NCBI GenBank assembly: GCA_963750195.1
Contig: CAVVPS010000005.1
Coordinates: 496,001-560,000, forward strand
Length of the DNA: 64,000 bases
Source: AP-15 sp963750195
GTDB lineage: Bacteria > Pseudomonadota > Alphaproteobacteria > ATCC43930 > CGMCC-115725
Direction: 5' to 3'
The notes below the pieces were generated by a model, which was not told the DNA's origin, did not search any database, and worked only from the letters and a program-made list of their open reading frames with translations. A program made the position numbers and the translations under genes. This document shows, piece after piece, positions 46,204 to 56,278 of the stretch (position 1 is its first letter; each line of letters opens with the position of its first letter).

Positions 46204-46264
46204 TGCGCCCTCCCATTTCCCCGCAAACTCGCAGGCGCGATCAGACCGTTGCCGAGGCGCCTTG

Positions 46265-47401
46265 TCAATCGCTGGCGGCGAGAGCCGGAGCGGGGGGTGA
46301 CAGCGGGATCAGCGACAAGGCCAGGGTAACGACGAACAAAATCGATAGCCCGCCCATGACCCCGACCAGACGATTGAAGCCGGGGGCGATCGTATCCGGC
46401 GGGCCCTGCCCTTGAAGCATGCTCATCAGATACGCAAACATTGCTTGCGTCCCGATGTAGCTGATTCCAGTTGTGCCCGTCTGGATCTGCGAGCACAGCC
46501 AAATGCCGGGAGGAATCAGCGCTATCCAAAGCACAAAATCGTCCCCGATAAAGGCAAGACAGGCGAGGCCGACGAGCGCGCCAATCAGGCAACCGATGAG
46601 GCGATGCGCCGCTCGCTCGATGATAGTGCGGCTGTCGGAGTGGAGAATAGCGGTCGTCGGGATCGACATAACCATGACCACGGTGACGCCCATCGTGACC
46701 GGGCTCTCCGGAGCCAGCCACTCCGCCAGCGCCGGCATCAGCATCACGGTCAGCCCGCCGCGGCAGGCATGCACTACCAATGGCCCGTTGCCCGGGAGCC
46801 AGCGCATCAGCTCGTCGCCGTAGCGGCGCCGCCAGAAGGCCAGTGGCGGCGGTTTCAGTAGGCCGGCGGGCGGCGCAACTCCACCAGGCGGAACCGGGCT
46901 CAGCGCGCAAACCGCTAAAGACGCCGCGGTTCCAATCATCACGTCGATGACACGATTGACAGCGGTGTTGAATGCCGCGTCGGGCTGGTCGAACGACATC
47001 AGCATGATGAGGCATGCGGTCACTGTGCCGACTAGCCAGGCATAGCCGAAGCGCGAGCCCACGAAGCCGAACAAGCCGACGCACGACAATAGGAAAAGGC
47101 TCAGCAAAAATGGTAGCGACTGGTAAACAAACAACCGCAGCACGATAAGCGCGACGAGCGCGCCAAAGATGCTGCCGGCAACGCGCATGGCGCCGCGTAA
47201 GACCGCTTCCGCCGGCGAGGCCCGGGTTACCATGAAGGCTGTGATCGCCGCCCACCAAGGCGCGTCGGAATGCAGCACCAGCGCGGCGACTACCGCCAAA
47301 GTCACCGCTGCCGCCGCTTCCGCTGCCTCCAACCCGCGCCGGCCACGCCACTCGAGCGAGCGTAGTTCGGCGGCGAGCGCATCGGGTATCTCGCGCAGCA
47401 C
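46265..47401 (-). CDS. FUSC-family membrane protein (aromatic-acid efflux type)
   Basis: A 378-residue protein with two sets of about six membrane helices each, as in the FUSC/AaeB family. ITAFMVTRASPAEAVLRGAM and ILHSDSRTIIERAAHRLIG are typical. It starts at a GTG nine bases after the end of the HlyD-like gene, which would supply the periplasmic adaptor. The two should form an export pump for organic acids or drugs. Half the usual family length of AaeB (about 650) is explained by the lack of the cytoplasmic part. Confidence 0.82.
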   Translation of the reverse strand: MLREIPDALAAELRSLEWRGRRGLEAAEAAAAVTLAVVAALVLHSDAPWWAAITAFMVTRASPAEAVLRGAMRVAGSIFGALVALIVLRLFVYQSLPFLLSLFLLSCVGLFGFVGSRFGYAWLVGTVTACLIMLMSFDQPDAAFNTAVNRVIDVMIGTAASLAVCALSPVPPGGVAPPAGLLKPPPLAFWRRRYGDELMRWLPGNGPLVVHACRGGLTVMLMPALAEWLAPESPVTMGVTVVMVMSIPTTAILHSDSRTIIERAAHRLIGCLIGALVGLACLAFIGDDFVLWIALIPPGIWLCSQIQTGTTGISYIGTQAMFAYLMSMLQGQGPPDTIAPGFNRLVGVMGGLSILFVVTLALSLIPLSPPAPALAASD

Positions 47402-47410
47402 CGGGCGCGC

Positions 47411-48520
47411 TCAGTAGAACATCAAAGTGCGCGCGTCGGACCCCATATGCAGGATGACCTCGGTATTCGGATTTTGCAGGAGGAGAGTTACTGGAAAGCG
47501 CCGCTCCAAGCGGATCCAGTCGGTCGTCGGCTCGACATAGGGGAGCAAAGTGTTAGGGGTCTTTCGGCGGCTGATACCTCTAGCGATGCCCTGAATTACC
47601 GCCCGGTGGACATGCCAAGGGTAGGCATCGAGCCACACCCATGCGGGACGCCCGATCTGCATATGGCGGATTACGCTTTCCTTGTAATTTGCCAGGATCC
47701 GCCAGGCATGGGCGTCGACCAAGCCGAGCAGCGGCTGGTTCGCCACCGCTTGGTCGCCGATACGCAAGGTCAGATTGGTAATCGTCCCGTCGGTCGGCGC
47801 CAGCACCGTGGTCTGGTCCAGCTGCCATTGCAGATAGGCGATCTCGGCGGTGATCGACCTGATCGTTGCATCATGCAATGTCTCCATCTGGCGCTGTTTG
47901 GCGACCGCCGTCTCGGCGCTGGCAAGTGCCGCAGCGGCTTCCTGCACCGTAGCCGTCGCGGTGTCGAGCGCCTGACGCGATAGGAACCCCGCGGCGGCGA
48001 TCGGTTGATCACGCTGCAGATTGTCGCTCGCGAGCCGCGCCTTTGCGGCGGCCTCGTCGCGCGCCGCCTTGGCCGATTTGACTAAGTCGTGATCGACGGC
48101 AAGCTGGGCCTCGGCTTCGCTCCGCTTGGCGACTTGCTTTGCAAGCTCCAGCCGAAAGGGCGTCGGATCGATCTCGGCGAGCAAGGTGCCCTTGGCCACC
48201 GTCTCGTTGTCGACGACCGGCACAGCGACAATGCGGCCGGTGATCTGCGGGGCGACGCCGACGAGATCCGAGGTGACGTAGGCGTCGTCAGTATAGGCAA
48301 AGACGTAGCTCGACCCCCAATAGAGGCCGAACGCCACCACCAAGCCGGCCAGAACCAGCAGCACACGCCATCGATAGCGCGCCGCAGCCGCAGCCTTCGG
48401 GTCGGATACGACTTCGACCGGTACGGCGCGCAATACCGCCGGCGAAGGTCCGGGCAGCCGTGCCTGAACAGCGGCGCCACCATCGCTAACGGGTAGGTTC
48501 GGCTGGTTGGCGTCCGGCAT
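47411..48520 (-). CDS. HlyD/EmrA-type membrane fusion protein
   Basis: A 369-residue adaptor. A single N-terminal membrane anchor (WRVLLVLAGLVVAFGLYWG) is followed by the biotinyl-lipoyl half VGVAPQITGRIVAVPVVDNE, a long coiled hairpin (about 130-225), and the second half VLAPTDGTITNLTLRIGDQA. The end GRPAWVWLDAYPW is typical of the EmrA/AaeA group. It precedes the FUSC gene and forms an efflux pair with it. No regulator gene is visible next to them. Confidence 0.88.
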   Translation of the reverse strand: MPDANQPNLPVSDGGAAVQARLPGPSPAVLRAVPVEVVSDPKAAAAARYRWRVLLVLAGLVVAFGLYWGSSYVFAYTDDAYVTSDLVGVAPQITGRIVAVPVVDNETVAKGTLLAEIDPTPFRLELAKQVAKRSEAEAQLAVDHDLVKSAKAARDEAAAKARLASDNLQRDQPIAAAGFLSRQALDTATATVQEAAAALASAETAVAKQRQMETLHDATIRSITAEIAYLQWQLDQTTVLAPTDGTITNLTLRIGDQAVANQPLLGLVDAHAWRILANYKESVIRHMQIGRPAWVWLDAYPWHVHRAVIQGIARGISRRKTPNTLLPYVEPTTDWIRLERRFPVTLLLQNPNTEVILHMGSDARTLMFY

Positions 48521-48637
48521 CCGGCGCACTCAATCCAAATTATCAGTTGGCGAGAAGATGTCGCCTGTCGCACCGGACTATATCACCGGCGCGGACCTCT
48601 TGCAGCGGTAAGGGCAGAGAGCCGGAAGCCCACGAAC

Positions 48638-49054
48638 TTACGGTGCCGAACTGGGCCGTTCGTTTGTTGGATAACGCGGCAAGTAGTCGCCGGTTTCGAA
48701 CCACGCGATCCGGCTCTCGGTCCAGATATGCAGGCTCGGCTCTACCGCGGCAGGATCATCGAGCGTGGCGATCCCGACATCGATCAGACCGGGATTGTCG
48801 ATCGCTTGCCAAGTCAACGGCGTGCCGCATCGACCGCAAAAACAGCGGATCGCCTTTGCCGAGGAGTTGTAGGCGACGGGATCGCCCGCGGTGACGGAAA
48901 AGCCGCTGCGCGACACGGTCAGCCACGCGACAACCGGGGCGCCATGCGCGCTCCGGCACATTTTGCAATGGCAATAGAGTGCCTCGACGGGAGTAGAGTT
49001 GATACGATAGCGTATGTCGCCACACAGGCAGCCTCCGGTCACAATCTCGTCCAT
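48638..49054 (-). CDS. GFA-family (CENP-V) zinc protein
   Basis: A 138-residue protein with the zinc set of the glutathione-dependent formaldehyde-activating family: GGCLCGDIRYRI, ALYCHCKMCRSAHGAP, and RCFCGRCGTPLTWQ. Members bind glutathione adducts or may have other roles; formaldehyde activation itself is proven for few. GGAGAGGAAAG precedes the ATG of MDEIVTGG. A longer reading adds about 40 unlike residues. Confidence 0.88.
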   Translation of the reverse strand: MDEIVTGGCLCGDIRYRINSTPVEALYCHCKMCRSAHGAPVVAWLTVSRSGFSVTAGDPVAYNSSAKAIRCFCGRCGTPLTWQAIDNPGLIDVGIATLDDPAAVEPSLHIWTESRIAWFETGDYLPRYPTNERPSSAP

Positions 49055-49137
49055 TCTTTCCTCTCCGCTTTGGCACCGAAACTCACGGTGCAAGCCACGC
49101 GTCTCTTCGACATAGTCGCCAACAGAAAGCCTGCCCA

Positions 49138-49299
49138 ATGACGATCGACATTGTTGCGATCCAACCGCTCGTCGCACTGATAGCTGGCATTCTGATCTTG
49201 CTGGTGCCCCGAATACTCAATTACGTCGTCGCGATTTACCTAATACTGATCGGTCTTATCGGGCTTTGGCCACATATATTTCTTCACGCTCCCCATTAA
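49138..49299 (+). CDS. Small DUF3096-family membrane protein
   Basis: A 53-residue protein with two close hydrophobic stretches: VALIAGILILLVPRILNYVV and then AIYLILIGLIGLW. The start IQPLVALIAGILIL and the turn VPRILNYVVAIYLI match the small DUF3096 membrane family as I know it. Its role is unknown. It is divergent from the GFA gene, 83 bases away. The gap from 49300 to 49454 holds nothing recognisable. Confidence 0.75.
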   Translation: MTIDIVAIQPLVALIAGILILLVPRILNYVVAIYLILIGLIGLWPHIFLHAPH

Positions 49300-49454
49300 A
49301 GGCCAGCGTGCGTCTCTAAATGAGAAAGCTGTTTTCCGCTTACTCACCAGAAGTAGGCTGAAAAAGGCCGTGACGCGGAAATTCTGAATCCCATCCGCAG
49401 CTGAGGGCGTTGCGCACAGGATGGACACCCCGTCGCGTCGGAGGACGGCGCCGG

Positions 49455-50888
49455 TCACCCGCCACCTGCGATTATTCGCTCCAGCTCGACTTCAGCGCCG
49501 AGGCTGTCGAGGTCGCATCCGATAGTCAGCGCCGCGAGCTTTCGGCCGCCCTGCCAATAACTAACCGTCGCGTCGCGGTCGCCGATGCTGCCGTCGATAT
49601 CGATCCGGCCCCATTGTCGCGCATGGCCGACATAGGACAGGGTCAAATCGTGCTGCTGTGTCCAAAAGAACGGAACCGCGTCAAACCTTTCGCGCCTGCC
49701 CAGGATGTTGCGTGCCGCCGTCTGGCCCTGCCGTTCGGCAACAACCCAATGCTCGATCCGCACAGCCTCACCGGTCAGCGGGTCGGGCCAGCGGGCGATA
49801 TCGCCGGCGGCCCAGATGCCGGGAACGCTAGTGTCCAAATATGCGTCGACAGTAACACCCCAGTCGACGGCGATGCCGGCCGTTTCGGCGAGCGCGGTCA
49901 GCGGACGCACCCCGACGCCGACGACGACGAGATCGGTGTGGAACCGCTCGCCGCTATGTAGGCTGACGCTCCGTGCGTCAATAGCCGCGGCGGTCGTACC
50001 GAGATGGAACCGGACGCCGTGCTGCTCGTGGACCTGGCGCACGAGGTCGCCGATTTCGGCCCCGAACGCGGCTTCCATCGGGCGTGTCTCGGGCGCCACG
50101 ACATCGACCTCGAGCCCGCGTGTCCGCAGCGACGCCGCAACTTCGAGCCCGATAAAGCTGGCGCCAAGCACGACGGCGCGCCGCGCTGCCCGCGCCTCTG
50201 CGATCAATGCGCGGCAATCGTTGGCGCTGCGCAGAGTGTGGACGTGCGGGAACTCGGCCCCGGGGATACCGAGGCGGATCGGCTCGACGCCGGTGGCGAG
50301 CAGCAGCGCGCCCCAAGGATGCCGGGTTCCGTCGGCGAGCTGTACTTCGCGGGCCTTGGCATCGAGGGCCACAGCGCGCGCGCCGAGGGCGAGCACAATC
50401 TCGTGTTCGGGGTAAAATTCGGTCGGGCGCAGCGGCAGCCATTCCTCGGGTGCGTTGCCGGCGAGATAATCCTTTGACAGATTGGTCGGTCACTTCGCGC
50501 CGCAGCATCTCGGCTGCGGCTTGCCCTGCCGCCCCGCCGCCGATGATAACCACCGACTCCGGCTGTCCGCGCGTTGCCGCCCGCGCTGCGCCCCGTGCCG
50601 GCGCGAACTTGTCGTGCACAAAGACCGTCCCCCCGCGCTGCTCGACCCGCCAGCACGCGATCGGATCAAGCGCCGGCGCCCGTAGCGCCTCGCCCGTGCG
50701 CAGGCTGAAACAGGCGTGGTGCCAGGGGCGGCGCATTCGGCGCCGATAGCGAACACTTCCCGGCCGCTGCGGGCGAGCAATACCGACTCGCCCGCGGCGT
50801 GCCCGAGTAGCATGCCACCTTCCGTGATATCCGTGAGAGGCACCCCTTGCAAAAAGTCGGGTCCTGCCAGGTTGGTTTCCTCGCTCAT
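49455..50888 (-). pseudogene. Rieske/FAD-dependent reductase, damaged by frameshift and deletions
   Basis: The gene begins MSEETNLAGPDFLQGVPLTD, an N-terminal Rieske-like domain. The first Cys pair is cut: after AIGAEC the family Cys-x-His continuation and about 20 residues are absent, and the second half (RRPWHHACFSLRTGEALRAP) is in another frame with its Cys replaced by Arg. FAD sequence VVIIGGGAAGQAAAEMLRRE follows, then a second loss of about 20 residues with a frame change before LSKDYLAGNAPEEWLPLRP. The rest (LLLATGVEPIRLGIPGAE, AVVLGASFIGLEVAASLRTR, GIWAAGDIARWPD) is intact. Full-length relatives are about 40 residues longer. No Rieske cluster could form. Confidence 0.72.
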
Positions 50889-50997
50889 CGCATCCTTCTG
50901 TTGTCACTTCGCCGCCCGCAAGAGGGAAACGCAAGCGGGGTCGACGAGTTTCGCCGTTCGCGTGATTGCGGTCGTGCGCCTATGGAAAAGCGCGGAG

Positions 50998-51865
50998 TCA
51001 GCGCGGCACCACCCGCCGATAGAGGTGCCACGTGGCGTGGCCGAGGACAGGCATGACGATGATCAGACCGAGCAGAAACGGCAGCGACCCGATCACCAGC
51101 CCGGCGGCGACGATTAGCCCCCACAGCGCCATCCGGCCCGGATTGGCGACGACAGCGCGCGCCGATGTCAGAATCGCCGTGTCAAGACCCGCCTCTCGGT
51201 CGAGAAGAAGCGGAAACGACACGACGCTGGTCGTCAAAACTAATAACGCGAACAGGAACCCGACGCCCACGCCGACTTCGATCAGAGTCCAGCCGGTGCC
51301 GGTCGCGAACACGTCGTGGAAGAAAGCGGCGAGAGAGGCCGGCTGACTCTGGACCGAGGGTCCAGGCGTAGATCTTCAGTGCCGCGGCGAGCCAAAACAG
51401 AAAAATCGCCATCAGCAGCAAGCCCAACAGCACGATCGCCGGGAAGGACGGCGAACGGAACACGCCGAAGGCATCCGGCCAGCCGGTCTCGGCGCCTGCT
51501 TCGCGGCGCCGGCTCATTTCGTAAAGACCGACCGCTGCGAATGGACCTACGAGCGCGAAGCCCGAGGCTAGCGGAAACAGCAGGGGCAGCATCTGATAGC
51601 CGAAGGCGAGCCGGACCAGGATCAGGCCAGCCACCGGGTAGAGGAGACAGAGAAAGATGACATCGCTCCGAAACGCCGCGAAGTCCCGAAGTCCGCTGGC
51701 TAGGACTTGTCCGAGATCGCCAACGCCGATATGGGCGACCGCCGGGACCGGGGAGTGCAAGTTCTCGCGCATGTGGCGGCCGGCGCGTCCTGCCGCTTCG
51801 ACCGCTTCGGCGGCATGCTTGAGCTGATCGACGCCCCATTCGACGGGGTTGCGGATGGTCAACAT
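50998..51865 (-). pseudogene. DUF2189 membrane protein, split by a +1 frameshift
   Basis: The first frame (MLTIRNPVEWGVDQLKHAAE, DVIFLCLLYPVAGLILVRLA) spans about 170 residues with several membrane helices, up to YAWTLGPES. The family sequence goes on one frame over as QPASLAAFFHDVFATGTGWT, SVVSFPLLLDREAGLDTAI and ends VLGHATWHLYRRVVPR. An extra base at about 51344-51349 explains it. Joined, it makes about 289 residues, full length for DUF2189. Its job is unknown. A strong GGGAGGAA lies before the ATG. Confidence 0.82.
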
Positions 51866-52038
51866 CTGCGTTCCTCCCGAACCATGTTGTTCGGGGGCCG
51901 CGGGCAGCCCGTGACGGCATCCCCATTCGGCCGTCAGTCACGAGCAAACTCGCGACCCGCCAAGGCCCAGGACATGGGTATTGTTAGGTGTCGGTGCCAG
52001 ACGGTCATCAATTCCTTATGCACCGCCCGCCTGCCGGG

Positions 52039-52866
52039 TCAATGCGACCAGTCGAATTCCGCATCGGCCGCGGCCAACAGGTCGGGGCCACAACGCTGCG
52101 CTATTTGCGCATGCTGCACCGCCGACGGCTCGACCCGATAGCGGCGGCCCAGGCCCGCAGCCAAGGCCGGCTCCGCCGCCGCAAGACGCTGCGATATCAG
52201 CGCTCCTACCCGCCGAGAAAACGGGCCGGTCTGCTGCTCGATATAGACAACGCGCAGCGCGCCCTTGCGCCCGGGCTCGCGCGCCAGCCGCTCGCCGAGC
52301 CAGCGATCGATCGTCTCCAGGCCGCGCATTGGGTCGCCGGTCGCTGGATCACGTCCATAGAGCCCATCGAATACATGCAGTTCGTCGGGCGGCTGCCGCG
52401 CATCGGCGATCGCATCGACCGCAGGCATGCCGCCTCCCGAATGTGCCGTCAGGATAAGGCGGTCCATCTCTGGGGCCGCCGCAGTTGGCAATGATGCGGC
52501 GAACCCCGCCAAACCATACTCGATCAGCCGATCGATCCCGCCCGCGAGCAGCGCCCGATGGTCGTACCAGCTGTAGCGCAGCCAGTTACCGCGCGGCAGC
52601 ATCGCTACGGTCGGCCGCGACCGGCGCGACAGGTCAAGCCCGCTGCGCGGGACTTTCTCGGCGAGCGGCATGGCGCCGCCCGCGCGCGAGAACCCGTGCA
52701 GATGGACGACGACATCTACCGCCGCCGCGTCGAGCAGCACCTCGTTCCAGCGCAGAAACAGATCCGGCTGGGTCCCGGCATGCGACCGCAACACCGGCGT
52801 GTCGTGCAAATAAGCCTCGCCTGCGGCGACGATCCCGCCCGACACGGTAATAGGAAGATCCGCCAT
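52039..52866 (-). CDS. Alpha/beta-hydrolase-like protein of unknown role
   Basis: A 275-residue protein with a nucleophile-elbow-like LTAHSGGGMPAVDAI (the Ser of S-G-G-G) and an early VVVHLHGFSRAGG that could form the oxyanion hole. This suggests an alpha/beta-hydrolase fold. It ends with a partly conserved AAADAEFDWSH, which could give the catalytic His. I do not recognise a close family. AGGA lies about ten bases before the ATG of MADLPITVSGG. It follows the GNAT gene by 59 bases on the same strand. Confidence 0.6.
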   Translation of the reverse strand: MADLPITVSGGIVAAGEAYLHDTPVLRSHAGTQPDLFLRWNEVLLDAAAVDVVVHLHGFSRAGGAMPLAEKVPRSGLDLSRRSRPTVAMLPRGNWLRYSWYDHRALLAGGIDRLIEYGLAGFAASLPTAAAPEMDRLILTAHSGGGMPAVDAIADARQPPDELHVFDGLYGRDPATGDPMRGLETIDRWLGERLAREPGRKGALRVVYIEQQTGPFSRRVGALISQRLAAAEPALAAGLGRRYRVEPSAVQHAQIAQRCGPDLLAAADAEFDWSH

Positions 52867-52925
52867 CGCTTTATTCCTACCGTCGAGAGCGGTGACGCGC
52901 GCCTGGCAGGGTCCACGCGTCAGCG

Positions 52926-53414
52926 CTAACCGCCGAGCCTCTTGCGGAAAAACACACGCTGATAACCGGCGTGCTCCGCCCTGCCACACTCCTTCCAGCC
53001 GAGCTTCGCGTACATGACAAGGTTCTCGTGCATCGCGGCGTTGGTATAAAGGCGAAGCTCGTCAAAACCGCGTTGCAGCGCCTCGCTCTCCGCCGCGGCG
53101 AGCAAACGCCGGCCGATACCCTCACCCTGCCGTTCGGGCGCGACGACGATGTTATCCAACAATAGGTGGCCGGGTTGCGGCAGTAACACGAGGATGCCGA
53201 CAAGCCCGCGCGCATCCTCCAGCACCAGCATACTGCCCTCCGCCACCCGTGCGGCATAGTCGTCCAGCATCGGTCCAGGCGGCTTGCCAATTCTATCGAC
53301 GTATTTGGCATAGGCCGTCTGTACGACGTGCTTGATCGCCGCCACGTCGGCCGGTGTCGCCGGTCGGATCGTCTGCCCCTGCCCATGTTGCGCTTCTCTT
53401 GGTCGATCCGACAT
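52926..53414 (-). CDS. GNAT-family N-acetyltransferase
   Basis: A 162-residue acetyltransferase. IRPATPADVAAIKHVVQTAY at the start, the strand DNIVVAPERQGEGIGRRLLA with the acetyl-CoA-binding R-x2-G-x-G, and NLVMYAKLGWKECGR at the end are standard. The substrate is unknown. It starts three bases after the stop of the mandelate-racemase-family gene and is thus in its operon. Confidence 0.87.
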   Translation of the reverse strand: MSDRPREAQHGQGQTIRPATPADVAAIKHVVQTAYAKYVDRIGKPPGPMLDDYAARVAEGSMLVLEDARGLVGILVLLPQPGHLLLDNIVVAPERQGEGIGRRLLAAAESEALQRGFDELRLYTNAAMHENLVMYAKLGWKECGRAEHAGYQRVFFRKRLGG

Positions 53415-53417
53415 GGC

Positions 53418-54631
53418 TCATGACCCGTACTGGTGGTAGCTCATCAGGCCGGCGCCGGTTTTAGGCGGGTGGGCGCGGACCGCCTCTTCGTTTGGCTCGG
53501 TGCCCCAGCCCGGGATGTCTGGCACGACGATGTGCCCACTTTCGAATTGCGGAAGCGAGGTGAACAGTTCGCGGTCCCAGGCGAGCCGGTCGATATCGAC
53601 CTCCATGATGCGAAGGTTCGGAGTCGCCGCGGCGAAGTGCACGTTCATCATCGTAGCCAAGTGGCCGTAGAAATTGTGCGGTGCGATAGTCACCTCGAAC
53701 GCATCGGCGGCTGCGGCGATCTTGATCGATTGCCACACCCCATTCCATACCGCGTCAATGATCGCGACATCCATCGCCTGCTGGCGAAAATAGGGCAGGA
53801 AATCGAGCAGGCCGAGCAAGGTTTCGCACGAGCTGATCGGGTGCGGGCTTGAGCGCCGGATATGCGCCAGCGCCTGCGGGTTGCGGCTGTCGATCTCGAC
53901 CCAGAACATATCGAAATCCCCGATCGCCTTGACGAGCTTAACGTAGCCCTCGGTCTTGGCGTTGAAATTGAGATCGAGGAGCAGGTCCACATCCGGACGC
54001 ATTTCCAGGGCCGTCGCGGATCGCTTCGAGATGGGCGCGCAGATTGCGCAGTACCCGTCTTGTCGACATTGAGCTCTGGGGCGAACGGTACGCCAAAGCC
54101 CGGGCGCCAGCCCTGCGGCGCCCCGCCCCCGTAGATAAAGACGTTGGTCTTGAGAGCGCCGAAGCCCCGGTCGCGGGCCTCGGCGCCGATCGCCCGGACT
54201 CCATCGAGACTGGTGATCGCCGGCTTGTAAAGATTTGGGTGGTTGATGCGCCAAGTCGCGCAATGCGACCAGTAAACCCGCACACGGTCCTGCAATTTGC
54301 CGCCCAGGAGCACGTGGCACGGGACCTCTAGCGCCGTGGCTTTGGCGTCGAGCAAAGCGTTCTCGATGGCGTCCAGCCCCTCGCCGACGACCCCGCCGGC
54401 GGCTGGCCGAGTCAGGCAATAGAGTTCGGCGTAGATTCGCTCGTGATCGAAAACCCGCTCGCCGACGACCTGCGGCGCCAATCGCTCGATGACCGTGCCG
54501 ACCCCCGGCGAGCCGAAGCCCTCGTCGAACTCGCTCCACCCGACGATGCCTTCGTCGGTCGTCAACTTGAGGAAATGATAATTCCGCCAGCCTGCGTCGC
54601 AGCGCAGGATCTCGAGACCGGCGACCTTCAT
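53418..54631 (-). pseudogene. Mandelate racemase/enolase-family sugar-acid dehydratase, two +1 frameshifts
   Basis: The first frame (MKVAGLEILRCDAGWRNYHF, GVVGEGLDAIENALLDAKA) has the catalytic Lys region ALKTNVFIYGGG and runs to ELNVDKT. An extra G (54054-54056) and a second one (54010-54012) frame the short piece VLRNLRAHLEAIRD. The rest continues with the metal-site PDVDLLLDLNFNAKTEGYV and FDMFWVEIDSRNPQALAHIR, SSCETLLG, and HNFYGHLATMMNVHFAA. Joined, it gives about 403 residues. The pattern fits galactarate/galactonate-type dehydratases more than mandelate racemase itself. Both faults are in short G-runs within 45 bases. Confidence 0.82.
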
Positions 54632-54857
54632 CGCGTACTCCCTTTCCTGGTGAATGAGCCAGCATACTGAACCTCGATTACCGGCGCACCGAGCGGCCCA
54701 TACATTTCTAACTGCCTCATCATCGCGTGCTGCTCGCCTATGCGGTTTGGCGGCGGCTTGACACGCGCGCAGACTGTAAGCATTGCTCTTTGTCGGGCTC
54801 GGAACGTTAGTAATGAGCCTCAGGTATTCTTAACCATAATGGTCGGGGGAGGAAGTT

Positions 54858-56010
54858 ATGAGAACATTGCTTCTAGGGACGACCCTGATTGCGTCGCTGG
54901 TGTTCTCCGCGGTGAGCCCGGCAAGCGCCTGGGATCGTGGCCAGACCCAAACATTTGCGGTGTTGCCGAACTTGCCGGGAAACGCGCCGGTTGCCATCGA
55001 AGGACTGACTGTCGGCCCGGACGGCACGGTTTATACGCCGACCTTTGGCATCAACGCCAAAGGCGCGGTGGCCGCGCCGCCACACTTGTTCTCGTTCAGG
55101 TCCGATGGCTCTCTGCTCTACAACGTTGCTCTGGTCAACCCGGCGGCAAGTCCGGCGCCACAGCCGAGCATCACGCTGCTTGGGCTCGTCTACCAGGAAT
55201 CTTCAAAGACCTTGCTGATCTGCGATCTTGGCCAGGGGATCGTCTGGCAGGCCGATCCCAAGACCGGCAAGTCGAGCGTTTTCATGAACACCGGGCTCGG
55301 CTCGGCTTCCGGCCTTAACGCGCTGACGTTCGACAAAGCCGGCAATGTCTACGTCTCCGACTCGTTCCAAGGGGTCATCTGGAAGACCGGACCTGATGGC
55401 GGGGCGCCGATGAAGTTTGTCGAACTCGCAAACTCTGTCGCCGGAGGCAGCTTCGGGGGTGACTCTGGTCCCGCCGTTTGGCGCCAACGGCGTCGAATTC
55501 AACAACGAGTACACCGAGATGTACGTCGCCAATACCGCCTATCATTCGATTGTCGAGGTGCCGACGATCTTGAATGTCGACGGGTCCGTCTCGGTCGCCG
55601 GGCCCGCGGCGGTTTTGACCACCGGCGTCAATGCGCCCGACGGCATCGCGGTCGATCGGCACGACAATCTCTGGGTTGTCGCTAACCAGGAAGACGAGAT
55701 CGACGTGATCGATCCGAACGCGATCACTACGCAAGGGGCGCTTGCGAAGGTTATCGCCAAACGCGGCGATTTCGAGGGCCTCAGCCCGAACGGCACGGTT
55801 GAAGGGCTGCTGTTCCCGGCTAGCCCGGCCTTCAGCCCCGATGGGAAGATCCTTTATGTGTCGAACCTGGCTTTGTACCTACCCTATGCCGGGGTGCCGG
55901 AACCGGCGATCGATTCACCTTGGACGCTAAAGGTCGAGCACTACACGATCGCCGCGGTCGGCGCCGAAATCCCGCCATTCCCGAGAGACGTCGACAGCGG
56001 CTATCGCTGA
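54858..56010 (+). pseudogene. Secreted beta-propeller (NHL/SMP-30-like) protein, frameshifted
   Basis: A signal peptide (MRTLLLGTTLIASLVFSAVS, cut near ASA) is followed by NHL-like blades: GLTVGPDGTVYTPTFG, LNALTFDKAGNVYVSDSFQG. The first frame runs to about SVAGGSF. The next continues SGVTLVPPFGANGVEFNNE with more blades, for example APDGIAVDRHDNLWVVANQE and FSPDGKILYVSNLALYL. A one-base change near 55445-55458 would join them into about 383 residues. A GGGGAGGAA lies before the ATG. It is periplasmic; function unknown, a lactonase-like activity is possible. Confidence 0.75.
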
Positions 56011-56138
56011 TCTCCTGGCAGACGTTGTCCACACGGTGCCGGCGAATGACCGGTTGGGTTCAGACCGCCGGTTTCAACACCCCGTAGCCGACGGATAATC
56101 CCGCTGGACCCTTACAATCGGATTGACCTGACCGACCT

Positions 56139-56153
56139 ATGATCGGCGATCAT
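56139..56153. promoter_or_regulatory. Perfect 15-base palindrome upstream of the ABC operon, possible operator
   Basis: ATGATCG-G-CGATCAT is a perfect inverted repeat in the gap before the DevC-like genes. Its right arm touches TATAAC, which might be a -10 box, with a TTGACC 24 bases farther up. That spacing is too long for a normal sigma-70 promoter. A repressor or activator site is plausible, not shown. The rest of the gap from 56011 to 56278 holds nothing else I recognise. Confidence 0.35.
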
Positions 56154-56278
56154 ATAACCTTGCAGCTGCGCCGGCCGAAGCCCGTATAGATCGGCCGGAG
56201 CCGGCGGATCACTCCCGTAGCGAGGGTTGGGGTCATGCCGATGCCCCAAATGCGTGATTCCCAGCAGGTCGGCCAGCC

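Noticed and set aside
56123..56158. Sigma-70 promoter from TTGACC and TATAAC
   Set aside because: The boxes are 24 bases apart, outside the usable range; only the palindrome is reported.
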